From the NCBI GenBank assembly GCA_019918135.1, contig WBZZ01005927.1, positions 34,162-98,161 on the forward strand: 64,000 nt of DNA, read 5' to 3'. This document shows, piece after piece, positions 1 to 10,030 of the stretch. The stretch is from Paulinella micropora. Its lineage: Eukaryota > Cercozoa > Imbricatea > Euglyphida > Paulinellidae. The position numbers and the translations under genes were made by a program. The number at the start of each line of letters is the position of its first letter. The first letter of the stretch is position 1. A model generated the notes under the pieces. The model did not search any database and had not been told where the DNA came from. It saw only the letters and a program-made list of their open reading frames with translations.

Positions 1-211
1 GCAAAGAGTCGGAAGCGAAGTTTTCACAACCCATCCCCTTGCCACTTTTCCAGTGTGCGGGCCGGCTGGTCCGATTGTCAACAAAAATACGGTTAGCGCG
101 TGGTCACGCAAAATTCACCTGGTCAGGCGCAGAGTCCGATTTTTTTTTTGCTTGGCTATAACGTGTGATTTTTAATTAATAACCATACTTGAGCGCGGGC
201 GGGCGGAAAAG

Positions 212-1099
212 CTAGGCCTCACAAACTTGCAACTCGACCCGCAGGTACTTGCCAGGAATCCCGAGCCCCTCAAAGTAGGCCAGCGCATCCGAATCTCCGT
301 GGCGGGCCTTGGCTAGCGCTGCACATCTCTCGTCGTATTCTGCCGTCCCCGGGCGCACCAAGCCGCTCGGCTCGTCGAGCGTGTACAGATACATGTCTGC
401 CCCTAGCACATCTTGCGCCAAGGTGGCTTCAAGCTCTGATTCGCGTTGCAACTCGTCGCCCAACGCCCAGCGGTTCTTGGCCACGAGGTAGATAAACAAG
501 TGCCCAAGCGGAAGCTGGGTGGAATTAAATGTGTTGGCGGGCAGGCGTTGGCAGATTACCTGACTCACTGCACTGTGCACTCGAGATCCATTCACCGCCG
601 CAAACAGCGCCTTGAGCCGTGCATCGTCATCCAGGCGTAGGACTTGGCGTGCCGAATCGCGCAGGGCCTCAAGGGCCTCCTGGTTGGCTTGGGACGCCAC
701 GATGGCTGCTACCTTCTTGTCTACTTCCCCGCTCTCCGCGTCGGGTGCTGGGGCATGCTTGCGTATATACTCGTCTCGCACCTGCTTGGCGTGGTTGGTC
801 AGCGACCGCGCCAGCTTCTCGCCCAAGACACGCGCGTGCTCCACCATTAGGAACAGGAAGGCAGCATCACCTTTGCACGTAGAGCCAGGGGGGTACTGCG
901 CGCTCTCGGGGGCCGCGTCGGGCGCAGGAGAGGCGGCCAGCAACAGTCGTCGACGCTTGCACGACTCGTTCTGCTCCTCGAGTCGCGCAATGCGCACTTC
1001 ATGGGCCAGGATGACTTGATACTGCGCCAGCCGGCCTGCCTGCTCGGAAATGATTCTTTCTTTATCTACCAACTGTGCCTCTGACTCCCTCACGAGCAA
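212..1099 (-). CDS. C-terminal part of a frame-split DNA-binding-like protein (coiled coil plus C-terminal domain)
   Basis: A 295-codon open frame with no ATG at its 5' end; it begins at a TTG just after an in-frame stop, and the first internal Met is near residue 85. Residues 3-50 are rich in E, Q, R and L with heptad spacing and look like a coiled coil, followed by an Ala/Pro-rich linker and a mixed alpha/beta C-terminal region. It overlaps the 126-aa frame at 1062-1442 by 38 nt. Together they have the usual plan of viral BRO/MSV199-type proteins: N-terminal DNA-binding domain, coiled coil, C-terminal domain. I infer one ancestral gene split by a frameshift, or a frameshift-expressed product. 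A degenerate copy of its 3' end lies at 1640-1915. Function is inferred from architecture only. Confidence 0.5.
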   Translation of the reverse strand: MLVRESEAQLVDKERIISEQAGRLAQYQVILAHEVRIARLEEQNESCKRRRLLLAASPAPDAAPESAQYPPGSTCKGDAAFLFLMVEHARVLGEKLARSLTNHAKQVRDEYIRKHAPAPDAESGEVDKKVAAIVASQANQEALEALRDSARQVLRLDDDARLKALFAAVNGSRVHSAVSQVICQRLPANTFNSTQLPLGHLFIYLVAKNRWALGDELQRESELEATLAQDVLGADMYLYTLDEPSGLVRPGTAEYDERCAALAKARHGDSDALAYFEGLGIPGKYLRVELQVCEA

Positions 1100-1442
1100 G
1101 TATTGGGACAGACAGGCCGGCCCGCGCGGTTTTGAGCGGAAAAATGAAGTATTTCACGGGAAAATGGGAGGAGGCACCTTTTTGGTGCTCACTCTTCTTT
1201 TTCTCCCGAGACCACTTATTTCTCGCATAATTTTCGTCACAGCCCAAAATAGCGCTAATGGCATCTGTAACCGAGTAGAAATTGTCGGCAGTTTTTCGTA
1301 CAGAGCGTAACTCATTACTTTGGATGCCCATGAGGACCTTATTCTCTAGGAGCGCGTCATTCTTGTCTCGGGTGTCACCAATCCGAATGGCTACCGGAGC
1401 AACTTGGCCAGAAACAAGAGCCATGGCTTGCTGCGCGCTCAT
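1062..1442 (-). CDS. N-terminal domain protein, paralogue of the HNH protein N-terminus (BRO/MSV199-like)
   Basis: 126 codons from a clear ATG. It shares with the protein at 2086-3741 the opening residues MSAQQAM, an ENK(V/I)LMG motif, (Y)S(I/V)TDAIS, LGC, an ARxKWxREKKK basic stretch and KYFxFxxKT, so the first 105 or so residues are paralogous. The pattern of short conserved blocks followed by a lysine-rich segment resembles N-terminal DNA-binding modules of BRO/KilA-N/MSV199-type viral proteins; that is a resemblance, not a confirmed match. Past the shared domain this frame runs about 15 residues and stops, while the coiled-coil continuation lies in an overlapping frame (212-1099). About 60 bp upstream of the ATG also resembles the paralogue's upstream region, so the duplication included the 5' flank. 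Confidence 0.6.
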   Translation of the reverse strand: MSAQQAMALVSGQVAPVAIRIGDTRDKNDALLENKVLMGIQSNELRSVRKTADNFYSVTDAISAILGCDENYARNKWSREKKKSEHQKGASSHFPVKYFIFPLKTARAGLSVPILAREGVRGTVGR

Positions 1443-1639
1443 GCGGAGTTTTGTGAGTATATGTTTGTGTATGTATCACGTAGCGCACCACAAGTTATTA
1501 CATTTTCTCTACCTCCCCTCTCCCCCCGCCCGCAACACACAGCGAGAGGAGAGGGGGAAAAGCATGGGCAGGGAGGGGGGGGGGATACCCCCCCCACCTC
1601 AGCTCGTGCGAATCAACCCCCTCCCCCAGTGACAGTTAA

Positions 1640-1915
1640 GCTAAGCCTCACAAAACTTGCAACTCGACCCGCAGGTAATTGCCAGGAATCCCGAGCCCCT
1701 CAAAGTAGGCCCGCCGCGGAGATTCTAGGCCAGCGCATCCGAAATTCCGTGGCGGACCTTGGCTGTATCAGCACCACGCGCAAGTACGGCTCAGCCGACA
1801 AGCGCGCACTCTTTTGCAGATTTCAGCTCGGATTCTCGTTGCAACTCGTCGCCCAGCGCCCAGCGTTTCTTGGTGACGAGTTACAAGAACAAGTGCCCAA
1901 GCGGGAACTGGATGG
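1640..1915 (-). pseudogene. Degenerate duplicate of the 3' end of the 212-1099 gene
   Basis: Bases 1640-1768 match 211-345 closely, including the same stop-codon region, with a small insertion. Bases about 1826-1913 match about 440-527, while the sequence between has been replaced. The copy is on the same strand as its source and sits directly upstream of the ATG-proximal G/C tract of the 126-aa gene. It has no start and no long open frame. It is a relic of a local tandem duplication. Confidence 0.8.
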
Positions 1916-2009
1916 AGGAGGGGGGGCATCGAACACATAGCGTATTCGTCCCCAAATATCAAGTGACAAATCGAGCTTTAATTTAAAACTTACAGCAAGG
2001 ATTTCTCTT

Positions 2010-2027
2010 GTTGCTAAGATTAGCAAC
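2010..2027 (-). terminator. Perfect hairpin downstream of the HNH gene
   Basis: An 8-bp perfect stem (GTTGCTAA / TTAGCAAC) with a 2-nt spacer, about 60 nt past the stop of the minus-strand gene at 2086. The position suits a 3'-end or transcript-processing signal; hairpins at gene 3' ends are known in some large DNA viruses. Its role here is inferred. Confidence 0.4.
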
Positions 2028-2085
2028 GGAGCCGCGACATGGGAATACAAAAAGAATCCCTAGCATAGCCAATGCCTTTTTTTCT

Positions 2086-3741
2086 TCACCACATGTCAAG
2101 GTCATCCAATAACATCTTGTTGAGTACTTTCTTGCGCACGTACTGCGCAAAGAGCAACGCATGACGTGCGGCCGCGAGGGAAATGTACTGCGCCTTACAC
2201 GCAGTCCACCACCCAGAAAATTCCGAATTAAACACGGCAGGCATGATGGCATAGTTGCGGGGGTGGTCTAGCCCACCGACAGAGGCAGGGATGATGTGGT
2301 CAATGTGCCACGCCAATTTCCGTCGGCCCTTGGCATCAAAATAATCGCGCAGCAAGAGATTCTTCTTGTTTTTCTTGACCCACTGGCGCACACGATCTCG
2401 TGACATGAAGTGTTTGGTATTAGTGAGCGGCTTTACGAAACCAAGGTAAAGCGGGGGAACGCCAATCTCCGACTTTTTGTACAGCGATTTCATCTTGCTC
2501 ATGATCGCCCGGAGGACGCGTTTGCCTTGTGGGTTCGAAATGTCATCTGCTTCCCAGCTGTGCAGGTCATGTTTGCTCATCCCGTGGGCCTTCATCACGT
2601 CTTGTCCCGCACCGTCCCCTTGTATCGCTTGCTTAGGTACGACCGCATCCATCTTGCGGCGCTTGGGTGTGCTTTCCATATCTTCTGCTCTGCGGCGCTT
2701 GGGTGCCGCATGCTCCTCCGGAGTGCTTGCAACTGGTTGCTTGCACGTTGCTGCGACGGCCTTGCTTGCGTCTGGGTTGGCTGCAGGTTGTGCGGAGGCC
2801 TGGACTGCTTGGGGCTGGCGCGCCTCAGACATAGGGAGCTGGGGTACAATCGATGCATCCGACGCCAACTCGGCGGGCTGGGCTGGCTGTGCGTGCACGT
2901 GTGCCTGCAGACTTATGCCTGGCTGAGCCGCCCCCGAAATCCCCAGGGCTTGTTGTTTGTCTATCTCTGCAATTTTAGCAATATACATGTCCATGATCTG
3001 GTGCATTTCTTCTTTGCTTGTTTCATTTGAGCGCAGAAACTCTTTCGTGTAGGTAGCTATTGATTTTGGTGCGTGCAATGACACGTCTGGGGGCCCAGAT
3101 GCTGTTGACTCTGTTTGCACTGGCGTGGCTTCGGGGGTTGGTTCCGGTGCCGGAAGCAGCTTGGCTCGCTTGGCAGGGAGCTTGGTCGACGAATCGGATG
3201 CAAGTAACTCCTTGCGCTTGTGCATCAATTGTTTCATGTCCTTCCCAGACTCCCATACCTGCCGGCGCAGCGGCAACGCCGATTCCAGTGCTGCACACCC
3301 CAACACGGCGCGATGTGCCAGGTTTGATATTTCCTTGTTCAGTTCGCGGGATCTTGTATTGTTAAACGAGCTAAGCACGGTTAGGACGTCTTGCAGTTGG
3401 AGACAAGGAACCGCTCGAGAATCACCTGCGACTGTCTCCTTCTTCATTACACCAGTCTTGTATGCAAAAGTAAAATACTTGATGCAGAGGTTCTCATTCT
3501 TTTTTTTCTCTCGCTTCCACTTAACCCGTGCATGATCGTCAGCACAACCCAGGAAAACCGAAATTGCATCGGTAATGGAATATAAATTGCCGGGTGCTTG
3601 TCTTATAGTAGACAGTTCTTCTTTGGTGAGCCCCATGAGAATCTTATTCTCTTGCACCACATCTGCCGGGTTGCTAACTGGTGCTTCGGCCACGGAACCC
3701 GTGGCATGCTCCGTACAAATCATGGCTTGCTGCGCGCTCAT
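2086..3741 (-). CDS. HNH-type endonuclease-like protein with BRO-like N-terminal domain
   Basis: 551 aa from the ATG at 3741; the frame extends further upstream through a G/C homopolymer tract, but the MSAQQAM start is shared with the paralogue at 1442, which fixes the start. Residues 1-110 are the shared N-terminal domain. Residues about 190-430 are Ala/Pro/Gln-rich and low in complexity, with short basic clusters (KRRR, KRRK) that could act in nuclear import. The C-terminus from residue 478 reads WHIDHIIPASVGG...HPRNYAIMPAVFNS, which has the His-Asp-His and Asn spacing of HNH-fold nucleases. DNA recognition by the N-domain with cleavage by the HNH domain is a reasonable model and would suit a homing or selfish nuclease. 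The HNH call is moderately secure; substrate and activity are unknown. Confidence 0.65.
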   Translation of the reverse strand: MSAQQAMICTEHATGSVAEAPVSNPADVVQENKILMGLTKEELSTIRQAPGNLYSITDAISVFLGCADDHARVKWKREKKKNENLCIKYFTFAYKTGVMKKETVAGDSRAVPCLQLQDVLTVLSSFNNTRSRELNKEISNLAHRAVLGCAALESALPLRRQVWESGKDMKQLMHKRKELLASDSSTKLPAKRAKLLPAPEPTPEATPVQTESTASGPPDVSLHAPKSIATYTKEFLRSNETSKEEMHQIMDMYIAKIAEIDKQQALGISGAAQPGISLQAHVHAQPAQPAELASDASIVPQLPMSEARQPQAVQASAQPAANPDASKAVAATCKQPVASTPEEHAAPKRRRAEDMESTPKRRKMDAVVPKQAIQGDGAGQDVMKAHGMSKHDLHSWEADDISNPQGKRVLRAIMSKMKSLYKKSEIGVPPLYLGFVKPLTNTKHFMSRDRVRQWVKKNKKNLLLRDYFDAKGRRKLAWHIDHIIPASVGGLDHPRNYAIMPAVFNSEFSGWWTACKAQYISLAAARHALLFAQYVRKKVLNKMLLDDLDMW

Positions 3742-4089
3742 GCGGAGTTTACAATTTGTATGTTTGTGCAAGCGTGTACGCGGCGCACTACCAGGGGTAT
3801 TATTTCCTTCTCGTCCCCCCCCCCTCTCCTTTCCTAATAGCAACTTTGGGAGGGGGAGGGGAGGGGGGGGGTACCCCCTCTTCCCCCGGGGGATAGCTAT
3901 TCTCTCCCCCCCCCCCCCCCCCCCCGCCCGCAACACACATCGGGAGGGAGGGAAAGAAAGGGAGAGGCAAGGGGAGGGGGAAATATCCCCCCCCCCTCGC
4001 AAGTGCACAGTTGCACCCCTCCCACCCTGAGGGAGGGGACATCATACCCAACGGGTACCCAGAGCTCGCGTCGTCCAGCAGCCGGTATC
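3742..4089. other. G/C homopolymer intergenic tract
   Basis: Upstream of the HNH gene, alternating runs of C and G include about 20 consecutive C residues at 3906-3925 and several G-runs of 6-9. Facing G- and C-runs could form long fold-backs. The same arrangement, including the text CCGCCCGCAACACACA, occurs upstream of the paralogue near 1520-1600. No gene was seen. Confidence 0.7.
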
Positions 4090-5240
4090 ATGGATTGGCG
4101 TGCTAGCTATGCGCGCTGGCGCATAACACGCGCCCTGGACATTGCCTGCAATACATGTTTTATTGAACGCCCGGGGCGCAGCGTAGACGACGACGACGCT
4201 GTGGCACCGTTCCCCTACCGAAGAAGAAGGGCGACGCTCAGACGGAGAGTAAATCAGCGACTTCCGCAGAGCGCGCGCGTCTTGCTAGCCCGGAGCCGCA
4301 CTCGGGTGACGACGACGACGACAAGGACTGGGGTGGTCAGGAAAGTTCGCAAGGTGCGCACGAGGTAGAGATGCAAGTGGAGGGTGTGCAGGGTGAAGAG
4401 CCAGCTCTCTCACAGGTCGGGGGGGGACATCAAGGGCGAGGGAGTCGAGCTGCAGCCAGGCGTGGCCTCGCCGTCCTTCAAATTGCTCACGCCCTGCGGC
4501 CTGGACGATGAGTGTGCACCAGAAGACGGCGCAGGGGGGGGCTCCACCGGCCCCCCTGCGCAAGCGGGGGTGGGCTGCAGGAAGAATAAGAAGACTGACA
4601 AGATTGTGCAGGCCACGGAGGCAAAGTGCCCCGGCTGCCTTCTGCGCATAGCGGCAGACGGCTGCCACCGCTGCGTCAGCTGCGACCTGCCACCCAGGCT
4701 CAGCGCGCCGAGGCCAAACACCAGCTCCAGCAGCAGCACCAGAAGCAACAGCAGCCGCAGCAGCAGCCGCAGCAGCAGCAGCAGCGCCCGCCCCGCGGCC
4801 CCGCGCAAGTCTTCGCGCTTCAACGCTTTACAGGGAGCCTTACCCAACTCATACAAAGCTGAGGTCAACCAGGCCCGCCTCGTCCTGGAGCAAGGAAAGT
4901 CTCTGTCCTCTCGCCGGATCCGGCGCGCCTCCGAGAAGAAGTGGCTTTGCTTGCGCAAGCCCTGCCTGCGAGCCAACGAATACGTCATACTCCCCGCCGC
5001 TGCGTACATCAACAGCCCATGTGTTGTCTGCGACCAGACCAGCGTCAGGCTCAGCGGAGATCTACTGGTGCCCCTTTGCTTTGCCCCGTGCCCGACTCGG
5101 AGAGGCTGAAAGCGGCTGAACCTCGTACCAAGCCTGGTGGTGCTCTCTCGCAACCCAGCAAATGCGCAAGCAAAGAAGAGGAAGAAGAAGTAGAAAAAGA
5201 ACAGCTCCAGGAGGATGCTGACAACACGGACTCTGATTAA
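4090..5240 (+). pseudogene. Broken Cys-rich, Gln-rich and acidic protein gene (several frame changes)
   Basis: No single frame spans this region, but consecutive pieces look coding. From ATG 4090 one frame encodes a Cys- and Asp-containing start. Another frame (about 4165-4430) encodes a Lys/Glu/Asp-rich segment with an Asp5 run. After the G7 run near 4421-4427, the first frame encodes two Cys-rich patches (CPGC...CHRC and CLRKPC...CVVC) that could bind zinc, up to 5109. The tail to 5240 is strongly acidic (Glu5 run) and ends just before an AATAAA at 5297-5302. A CAG-repeat region near 4720-4790 reads as poly-Gln or poly-Ser depending on frame. A gene decayed or miscalled at homopolymers explains this best. 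An antisense frame at 4410-5153 is probably a shadow. Confidence 0.4.
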
Positions 5241-5340
5241 AGGGGGAGAAGAGGGAGAGTTAATACTTGTTGTTCTTAAAGTCTTTTAATTCAATCAATA
5301 AAATGTTTTTGCTGCCGTTGGGTATTAATAAAAAAAACCC

Positions 5341-5372
5341 TTGACAAAGTTTTTAATCTTGGCACTGAGAAC
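5341..5372 (-). terminator. Conserved 3'-flank motif (module A)
   Basis: Directly after the stop of the kinase-like gene, the minus strand reads GTTCTCAGTGCCAAGATT then AAAACTTTGTCAAGG, followed by a T-rich run. The same motif follows other genes (near 23480, 43370, 50780 and 55350) and is abundant in the repeat blocks, so it is probably a transcription-end or mRNA 3' signal. Confidence 0.45.
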
Positions 5373-6842
5373 CTAGCTGGCCAGAAAGTCGGTAGCCAGG
5401 ACCAGCTGCAAGAACTCGAGGCTTAGATAGCGCAGCCACGTCTCTTTCTGTATACCTCGGGGCGGGGTTCGCTTAGCAAAAGAGACCGCACGTATTTTTG
5501 TTAGACCGAAACGGCTAGAATCGTCTTCGTACAAGCTCAGAAAGCCCCCCTGCCATAAATATGATTCATCTACCTCGATTTCTCTTGCAGAATCAGCTGG
5601 GTACCAAAAGCGTGTGCTGACCGGCCACGAGGCCTTGGCTTCTTTCAGGTACATAAAAAGCGAGTAGAATGGGCCCACCTTGGGGCTCTCTAGGTCCGCC
5701 CACCACAGCGCACACGCCAGCAACCGAGTACGGGGCGGATGCGACACAGAGCCTAGGAGCCCCTTCCTTAGCCGGGCGTGGGGGAGTTCGGGCAGGGATT
5801 GTGTACCTTGGCTTTTTTCTTCTACCCAAACCTGCACCTGAATCCAGGAACAGGTGTACACGGCCCAGCAGCACACGCGGTTGCTAAAGTCTACCAAGTC
5901 GGTGACCCTCACGGGTTCCTGTCGCAGACTGTTTCGTGTGTGCTCTAGGTAGGAACATTTCTGTGCTTGGGCCCGGGAATGCGGCTCAACCTTTAACGCC
6001 GCCAGCCGCTCGTGGTCAAAGTCGATGGGCCGGAATTCTTTGTTGTCGTCTAAGAGCAGGTTCCACTCCGCCAAGTCCCAGTACAGAATGCGGGCCTTCG
6101 CTAACGCACTTAAGAACAGCTTTACGTCCCTAAGCCAATTGTTCCAAATCTCGTCATCCTGCTCAAACGACGTCTGGGTTTGGTCGCTTGGTCGCTTGCC
6201 GGCGTAGGGCATACAGAACCAGTATTCGAGTGCTCCGCCGTCGTCCGTCTCGACAGCCCACGCGCGTTCTATTCCTGGTACCAACCCGTTTGTGATTGTG
6301 TGCAAATGTGCCTGTACTCCCGCGTCCAGCAAGATTCCTTTGTCACCGGAGCGTTTGAAGACGTGCCACTGGCCCCTGTCCTCTGGAACATCGTCGGGGA
6401 AAGCGACGAAGACATCTCCGTCTTTAAGCCACCTTTGGAGGCAGAGATCTTTAAACCTGCTAAAGTCTTTATCCTTGCAAGCTTTTGTTGGTAATGTTAG
6501 AACTGTGCCTTCTTTTTGGTACAGATCTGGCTCTTCGTCAGACAGTGCTGGCTCTTTATTGTCCTGTAAAGTATGTACGCAGTCTGTTTTTGGCCTCAGT
6601 GTAGAAGGTTGTTTTTTTTGCAGCACCTTATCCAGCTCAGACAACACCTTATCACTCTGGCCCCCGTTTTCGGCTAGCGTCTTTTTTAAGTGCTGCAAGC
6701 AATCTTGCAGGTCGCTGGGCCGGTGATGGCGCGCGCAGACTGCCGCGGCGGGGCCTGGTACCGACCTCTCTCGCGGTGGCTTTCCAACGGGTTGCCCCCC
6801 CGCCGGCGACTGCGAGTGTTTGTGCTTTTTTTGGGGGGGCAT
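5373..6842 (-). CDS. Divergent protein kinase-like protein
   Basis: 489 aa from the ATG at 6842; an 8-codon upstream extension would begin with TTG. The N-terminal 35 residues are basic and Pro-rich. Residues 135-200 would hold the N-lobe (VFKR, AGVQAHLHT). Residues 252-263 read ARILYWDLAEWN, matching the kinase catalytic loop with Asp256 and Asn261 spaced as in HRDxxxxN. IDFD follows at 273-276, where DFG is expected. The HRD His is replaced by Tyr-Trp and the DFG Gly by Asp, so it is an atypical kinase, perhaps of the aminoglycoside/RIO-like branch of the fold. The C-terminal 200 residues are unassigned. Its stop is followed by the 3'-flank motif. The kinase fold is likely; activity is uncertain. 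Confidence 0.55.
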   Translation of the reverse strand: MPPQKKHKHSQSPAGGQPVGKPPRERSVPGPAAAVCARHHRPSDLQDCLQHLKKTLAENGGQSDKVLSELDKVLQKKQPSTLRPKTDCVHTLQDNKEPALSDEEPDLYQKEGTVLTLPTKACKDKDFSRFKDLCLQRWLKDGDVFVAFPDDVPEDRGQWHVFKRSGDKGILLDAGVQAHLHTITNGLVPGIERAWAVETDDGGALEYWFCMPYAGKRPSDQTQTSFEQDDEIWNNWLRDVKLFLSALAKARILYWDLAEWNLLLDDNKEFRPIDFDHERLAALKVEPHSRAQAQKCSYLEHTRNSLRQEPVRVTDLVDFSNRVCCWAVYTCSWIQVQVWVEEKSQGTQSLPELPHARLRKGLLGSVSHPPRTRLLACALWWADLESPKVGPFYSLFMYLKEAKASWPVSTRFWYPADSAREIEVDESYLWQGGFLSLYEDDSSRFGLTKIRAVSFAKRTPPRGIQKETWLRYLSLEFLQLVLATDFLAS

Positions 6843-6870
6843 TTTTTTCACTTGTTTTCGAACCAAGCAT

Positions 6871-9800
6871 AAGACAATCGAGCTTTAATTCAGCGTATTC
6901 TTTTTTTGCACTTTCTTGGCGCGCCCTCTCCCCCCCCCTCCCTTTCCCCTGCCATTCCTTTGTGAACTGGACTTTTTCTCTTTCCCCTTTTTCGAATGCA
7001 ATTCGTCGCCAAATTGTCTGTGTGTGATATGGTCGAAAAGGGCAATACTTCCGAGTTCTCCGACGTAACTTCCCTTTTTAGCTATATCAGGCTTCTAATT
7101 ATTAACAGAGGAAAAGAAACAGCGAGGAGTGGGGCGTCAAGAACTACAAAAAAAGTCCACGCTGAATTAAAACTCGAAAAAATCTTGCACTAGCGCAGAA
7201 GCTACAAACAAAATAAATACACGCAACGCCTCCACTAATCCCCCCCGGCCCCTTTTTCTTTTAGTTTTCAGTGCCAAAATCACAACTTTGTCATGGATTT
7301 TTTTAATTTTTTTTACACCGGCGAAGCGCGCCCCTGCCTCTTCACTCTACACGCGCAAACAAAGGACGAAAGGGGGGACGGGGTGGAAGCACATCCCGCC
7401 CCCCTTTTTTTTCTCTCTCCCTTTCTTCCTCCCCCCCGTCTGTTCCCTTTGTTATCGGCCCAAATTCTTTTTCCTTTTTTCATATTTTTCTGACCTTGCG
7501 CACGGTGGCCGACCCATGGCACAAACAGGACGCCGCCGGGCCCGGCCGGGGCTCTTGTCCTCCTGGCACATTGACCACTGCCCATCCATCCGCCGCAGGG
7601 TCGTGCTGGAGCACGGTGTTACGCTCCTAGTTTTCAGTGCCCAAGTGTACGATCGTCGAGCTTTAAGTTAGCGTATTTTTTTTCGTACTCTCTTGGCGCC
7701 CCTACTCCCCCCCCCCCACTTCCCTCCCGCTCCCGATTTCCCCTTTCCCTGCTCCTTGAGTCCCCCGGGCTCAGGGGGCTCAGAGGGGAGGAAGAAAGAA
7801 AGGGGGAGGGGGGGGCGCCCCCCCCCCATCGGTGGGCTCCAAAAAAAAGTTTGCTTATTTTTGACCCCCGCTCTGAGGAGGGAGGGGGATGTGCCGCGTG
7901 CTGCCCTTTCTCTCTCCCAGCTGTCTGCCGGTCTCAGGGTTTTCCTTCCTAGATTTCAATCCAATCCGATTTTTTTTTGGGATGCGTTTGCACACGCAAA
8001 CAAGGGACGAGGGGGGGGGGAGGGGGAGGAGAAAGAGGAAAGGGGAAGAAGGGGGAGGGGAGTGATTCCCCCGCCCCCCTCCCTCCCCTCTGTTCCCGTT
8101 GCCCCCCCCCCCTTTCATTCCCCCCCGTTTGTTTCTTTGGTTGTCGAGCAAAAAGAATTTCCGCAGATCTTTTCATATTTTTCTGACCCTGCGCAAGGTG
8201 GCCGAGTCATGGCGCGGACAGGACGCCGTCGGGGTTGTGAGGCCCTTTCCCTCCTAGCCCAATGACCACCGTGCTATCCATCCGCCGCAGGGGGACAAGG
8301 GGGAACAGAGGGACGAAAGAGGGGACGGGGATGGAGAGCACACCCCGCCCCTCCCTGCACACGTTCTCAGTGCCAAGATTAAAATTTTTTCTTTTAGTAA
8401 TTTCTTTTCGCACGATTTTTCTTGTACACCGGCAAAGCGCGCCCCTACCCTTCCCTTCCCTCTAGCTCCCGATCCTCAGACGAGGGACTAGACAATTCAT
8501 ACTCTCCCCCCCTTCCCTCCTTTCATATTTTTCTGACATTGCGCACGGTGGCCGAGCTACGGCACGGACAGGGTACCGTCGTCGGGGTAGTGAGGCCCCT
8601 GTCCTCTTGGCACATTGACCACCGTCCATCCATTCGCCGCAGATCGTGCTGGAGCACGGTGCTTTGCTCTTAGTTTTCAGTGCCCGAGTGTACAACCGTC
8701 GAGCTTTAATTCAGCGTAAATTACGTTTTCTTGGCGCGGGAGGGAGAGGGGGCAGGGGCGCGCTTCGCCGGTGTACAAAAATCAGCGCAAAAAAAAAAAT
8801 CCAGGACAAAGTTGTAATCTTGGCACTGAGCTCAGGGGAGAGAGGAAGGGGCCGGGGGCGTCAAGAAAGTGCAAGAAAAGTCCACGCTGAATTAAAACTC
8901 GACAAGGCATTACGACTTGACAATTGAAACAGCACCCTCAGGCTGCCGCGGCATCCGGCCCACGTTATGTTGCTGCGGTAGCCTATGCTAGAACCCTAGC
9001 CGGCACCGTCTGTGCTCTGCTCGCGCGCAAGGTCAGAAAAATATGAAAAGATCTGAGGATTTTTTTTGCCCGACAACAAAGGGAACAGAGGGAGGAGGCA
9101 GGGGCGCGCTAAGAACGTACAAAAAAGAAATTAAAAAAAATCCCTGACAAAGCTTTAATACTGGACGGGGGAAAGCGCATCCCGCCCCCCTTCTCCCCCC
9201 CCTTTCTCTTCCTCCCTTCTCCCACGGGGCAGTACTATTCGCCGCAGGGTCGTGCTGGGGGGCACGGTGCTCCGCTCCTAGTTTTCAGTGCTCAAGTGTA
9301 CGACCGTCGAGTGGGCCGGCTGCTGCGACAGCCTGAGGGTGACGTTGCAAGTGTCAAGTGTAAGACTTTGTCGAGTTTTAATTCAGCGTAATTTTTCTTG
9401 CACTTTCTTGGCGCAGAAGCTACAAACAAAATAAAGACATGTAACGCTTCTACTAATCCCCCCCCCCCCCCCCTATGCCGGGCGCCTTCCCCCCTTCACT
9501 CTTACTGACGCGGGGAAAAGATAGATTAATCCTCCTCGGCCCCTTCCTCTCTCTAGTTTTCAGTGCCAAGACTACAACTCTGTCATGGATTTTTTTAATT
9601 TTTTTGTACACCGGCGAAGCGCGCCCCTGCCCCCCCCTCTCCCGCTCCGCTCCCGATTTTCAGACAGTGAGGGGGGGCCAAGCCGTAATATTTTGCGCCA
9701 TCAAGAAAGTACCAAAAAGAAAGATACTTGTTCAGCCGGAGTCTCCACAAGGGGAAGGGGAGGGGGGGGGGCGCCCGGCTTAGTCGAGTCGTTTCATATT

Positions 9801-10030
9801 TTTTTTGGTAGCTTCTGCGCTCTCTCCCTCCCCCCTTGCCCTTCCCCTGTTCTTTGAGCCCCCCGGGCTCAGGGGGCTCAAAGGGGAAGGGAGAGGGAAA
9901 AAGGGGGGGGGGCGCCCCCCCCTCCCCTGTGGGCTCCCAAAAAAAGTTTATTTATTTTTGCTTTTTCTCTCTTCCCCCTCGTTCCCTCTTATCTCTCCTG
10001 GAGCGGACGAGGGGAGAGCTCGCCGTTCTT
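6871..10030. repeat. Interspersed repeat mosaic I
   Basis: A gene-free block built of recurring modules. D elements (GGTGGCCGAG...CAGGACGCCGTC...GACCACCG...GGAGCACGGTG) occur near 7490-7620, 8190-8290 and 8540-8660. A/B motifs (CAGTGCCAAG...ACTTTGTC...TTCTTGGCGC) occur near 7260, 7630, 8370, 8680, 8810, 9290 and 9560. The palindrome TGAGCCCCC/GGGGGCTCA occurs near 7760 and 9855, and GTTTGCACACGCAAAC near 7986. G-runs facing C-runs separate them. Bases 7975-9037 are nearly repeated at 28050-29104, and 8000-8770 again at 18330-19100, so blocks of about 1 kb have been duplicated. Open frames here are by-products of the repeats. Confidence 0.8.

Noticed and set aside
4410..5153. A 247-codon minus-strand frame with a Leu-rich stretch
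   Set aside because: The Leu run is the antisense of a CAG repeat, and the plus strand has Cys patterning, an acidic tail and a downstream AATAAA.
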